The notes under the pieces were generated by a model, which saw only the letters and a program-made list of their open reading frames with translations, was not told the origin of the DNA and ran no database searches. Below are positions 6,017 through 7,229 of a stretch of DNA of 7,229 nt, piece after piece; positions within the stretch are counted from its first letter, which is position 1, and every line of letters starts with the position of its first letter. The stretch covers positions 1-7,229 of the forward strand of contig CAILMA010000436.1 in the NCBI GenBank assembly GCA_903835145.1, in the 5' to 3' direction. This DNA is from an uncultured Bacteroidota bacterium. Lineage in GTDB: Bacteria; Bacteroidota; Bacteroidia; Chitinophagales; Chitinophagaceae. Both the position numbers and the translations under genes were made by a program.

Positions 6017-7229
6017 ATGCCTCTTTGTAGCCATTCAAACACAAAAAGAATAATAATATTATCATTGCTCAGCTTCCTTTTTGTCTTTCCCACATTTGCT
6101 CAAACAGCTGATTCTGCCTTATACAGTATGCTGCAGTGGCGTATGATTGGGCCTCATCGCGGCGGCAGAACCGTGGGCGCAACCGGCGTTGCGCAACAAC
6201 CGAATGTTTTTTATATAGGTGTAAACAATGGAGGCGTTTGGAAAACAACAGATTACGGCCGCACATGGAATCCAATTTTCGACGACCAACCCACTGGCTC
6301 AATTGGCGACGTAACGGTTGCCCCATCAAACCCTAACGTGGTTTATGCAGTAAGCGGTGAGGGGCTGCAAAGGCCCGATCTTTCAGTTGGGAACGGCGTA
6401 TATAAATCTGTAAATGGCGGGGAAACCTGGACGAATACCGGCCTCGCAGATGCACAACAGATTGGTGGCGTTGCTATAGACCCCAACAACGAAAACATAG
6501 TATATGTTGCCGCCCTCGGGCACCCCTATGGCGCGAATGCTGAGCGAGGCGTTTACCGCACAATGGATGGCGGGCTACACTGGAAAAAAGTGCTCTTCCT
6601 TGATGAGAATACCGGCGCCATTCAGGTGACAATAGATCCGCAACACCCAAAAACTTTATATGCTGACATGTGGGCCGGACGCCTGGCGCCCTGGGAAAAC
6701 GGTATGTGGCAAGGGCCTGAAAGCGGCTTGTACAAATCGACCGACGGAGGAGATCACTGGCAAAAGCTAAACAAGGGCTTACCAACAGCTGCCAACGGGC
6801 TCGGCAGAATAGGTTTTTGTATTGCACCCGCGAACCCCAGTCGCATGTACGCATGTGTAGATGCGACCACTGGTGGTGGATTTTACCGATCGGATGACGG
6901 TGGCAAAACCTGGGCTTTGGCCTGTGCCGATAACCGGCTTTGGGAGAGAGGCACCGACTTTGCCGAGTGTAAAGTGGACCCCAAAAACCCCGATATCGTT
7001 TACATTGCCAATGTAGTAACCTGGAAATCGACGGACGGAGGCAAAACATTTCAGGCATGGAAGGGCGCGCCGGGAGGCGATGACTACCACCGGCTGTGGA
7101 TAAACCCTGACAATACTGACGTAATACTACTTGCCGGCGACCAGGGCGCTATCATTACCGTAAATGGAGGCGATACCTGGAGCTCATGGTACAACCAGCC
7201 TACAGCACAGTTCTACCATGTAAGCACAG
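6017..7229 (+). CDS. secreted Asp-box (BNR/VPS10-like) beta-propeller protein, 3' end cut off
   Basis: The frame stays open to the window edge, so only the first 404 residues are visible; proteins of this type are usually about 1000 residues. A signal peptide (Lys10-Arg11, hydrophobic 12-26, cleavage at TFA|Q after residue 28) fixes the start at 6017. LQWRMIGPHRGGR (39-51) is the hallmark opening of large Bacteroidota proteins annotated as 'glycosyl hydrolase' or 'VPS10/sortilin-like'. Seven Asp-boxes (S/T-x-D-x-G-x-x-W/F) follow at 77-84, 131-138, 182-189, 241-248, 292-299, 338-345 and 381-388. They mark propeller blades about 43-59 residues apart; boxes 2 and 7 have Asn for Asp. Asp-boxes are structural turns and do not prove sialidase or glycosidase activity, and I see no catalytic set. 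It probably acts in the periplasm or outside the cell. It has its own promoter-like element and lies beyond a terminator, so it is likely independent of the barrel genes. Confidence 0.9.
   Translation, partial: MPLCSHSNTKRIIILSLLSFLFVFPTFAQTADSALYSMLQWRMIGPHRGGRTVGATGVAQQPNVFYIGVNNGGVWKTTDYGRTWNPIFDDQPTGSIGDVTVAPSNPNVVYAVSGEGLQRPDLSVGNGVYKSVNGGETWTNTGLADAQQIGGVAIDPNNENIVYVAALGHPYGANAERGVYRTMDGGLHWKKVLFLDENTGAIQVTIDPQHPKTLYADMWAGRLAPWENGMWQGPESGLYKSTDGGDHWQKLNKGLPTAANGLGRIGFCIAPANPSRMYACVDATTGGGFYRSDDGGKTWALACADNRLWERGTDFAECKVDPKNPDIVYIANVVTWKSTDGGKTFQAWKGAPGGDDYHRLWINPDNTDVILLAGDQGAIITVNGGDTWSSWYNQPTAQFYHVST

Noticed and set aside
6136..6336. Plus-strand open frame of 66 codons
   Set aside because: It is an out-of-frame shadow of the Asp-box gene with an Arg/Asn-rich product.
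6474..7058. Minus-strand open frame of 194 codons
   Set aside because: It is antisense to the repeated Asp-box region and gives an Arg/Cys/His-rich product. The plus frame carries a signal peptide and seven regular motifs.

Overview
The window looks like chromosomal DNA of a Bacteroidota bacterium, most plausibly of the Chitinophagaceae type. This rests on several things: signal peptides ending just before Gln (AFA|Q, TFA|Q), two outer-membrane beta-barrel proteins, a family of large secreted Asp-box/BNR repeat proteins, a DUF922-like 'W-DF-G-P...AAT' protein, AT-rich start regions without clear Shine-Dalgarno sequences, and matches to the Bacteroidota -7 promoter element TAnnTTTG. Genus-level placement is inference.

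Layout. Positions 1-241 are non-coding and hold an operator-like palindrome (72-88) and a -7-like element (203-210). Next is a secreted protein with an HExxH motif (242-1447, GTG start). A small helical protein of unknown function lies on the minus strand (1516-1845), convergent with the first gene and divergent from the next. Two cytoplasmic catabolic enzymes follow on the plus strand: a fumarylacetoacetate hydrolase (FAH) family protein (1930-2931) and an NAD-dependent 3-hydroxyacyl-CoA dehydrogenase (3060-4220). Then come two small outer-membrane beta-barrel proteins in tandem (4298-4948 and 4994-5704), which appear to be diverged duplicates, closed by a clear intrinsic terminator (5725-5752). 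The 312-base gap after them contains a possible broken minus-strand gene and a promoter-like element. The last gene, a secreted Asp-box beta-propeller protein, starts at 6017 and runs off the right edge, so only its first 404 residues are visible.

How they fit together. The two enzymes would fit aromatic-amino-acid or phenylacetate/fatty-acid breakdown, because FAH-family enzymes cleave C-C bonds in diketo acids and the dehydrogenase performs a beta-oxidation step. However, they are separated by 128 bases and no other pathway gene is present, so a shared pathway is only a possibility. The barrel pair is probably one transcription unit. The other genes look like ordinary single-gene units of the envelope and secretome. 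I see no mobile element, CRISPR array, tRNA, rRNA or defence cassette, and no convincing new multi-gene system. The best leads are the barrel duplication, the broken minus-strand frame next to the terminator, the palindrome near the left edge and the unassigned C-terminal half of the HExxH protein.
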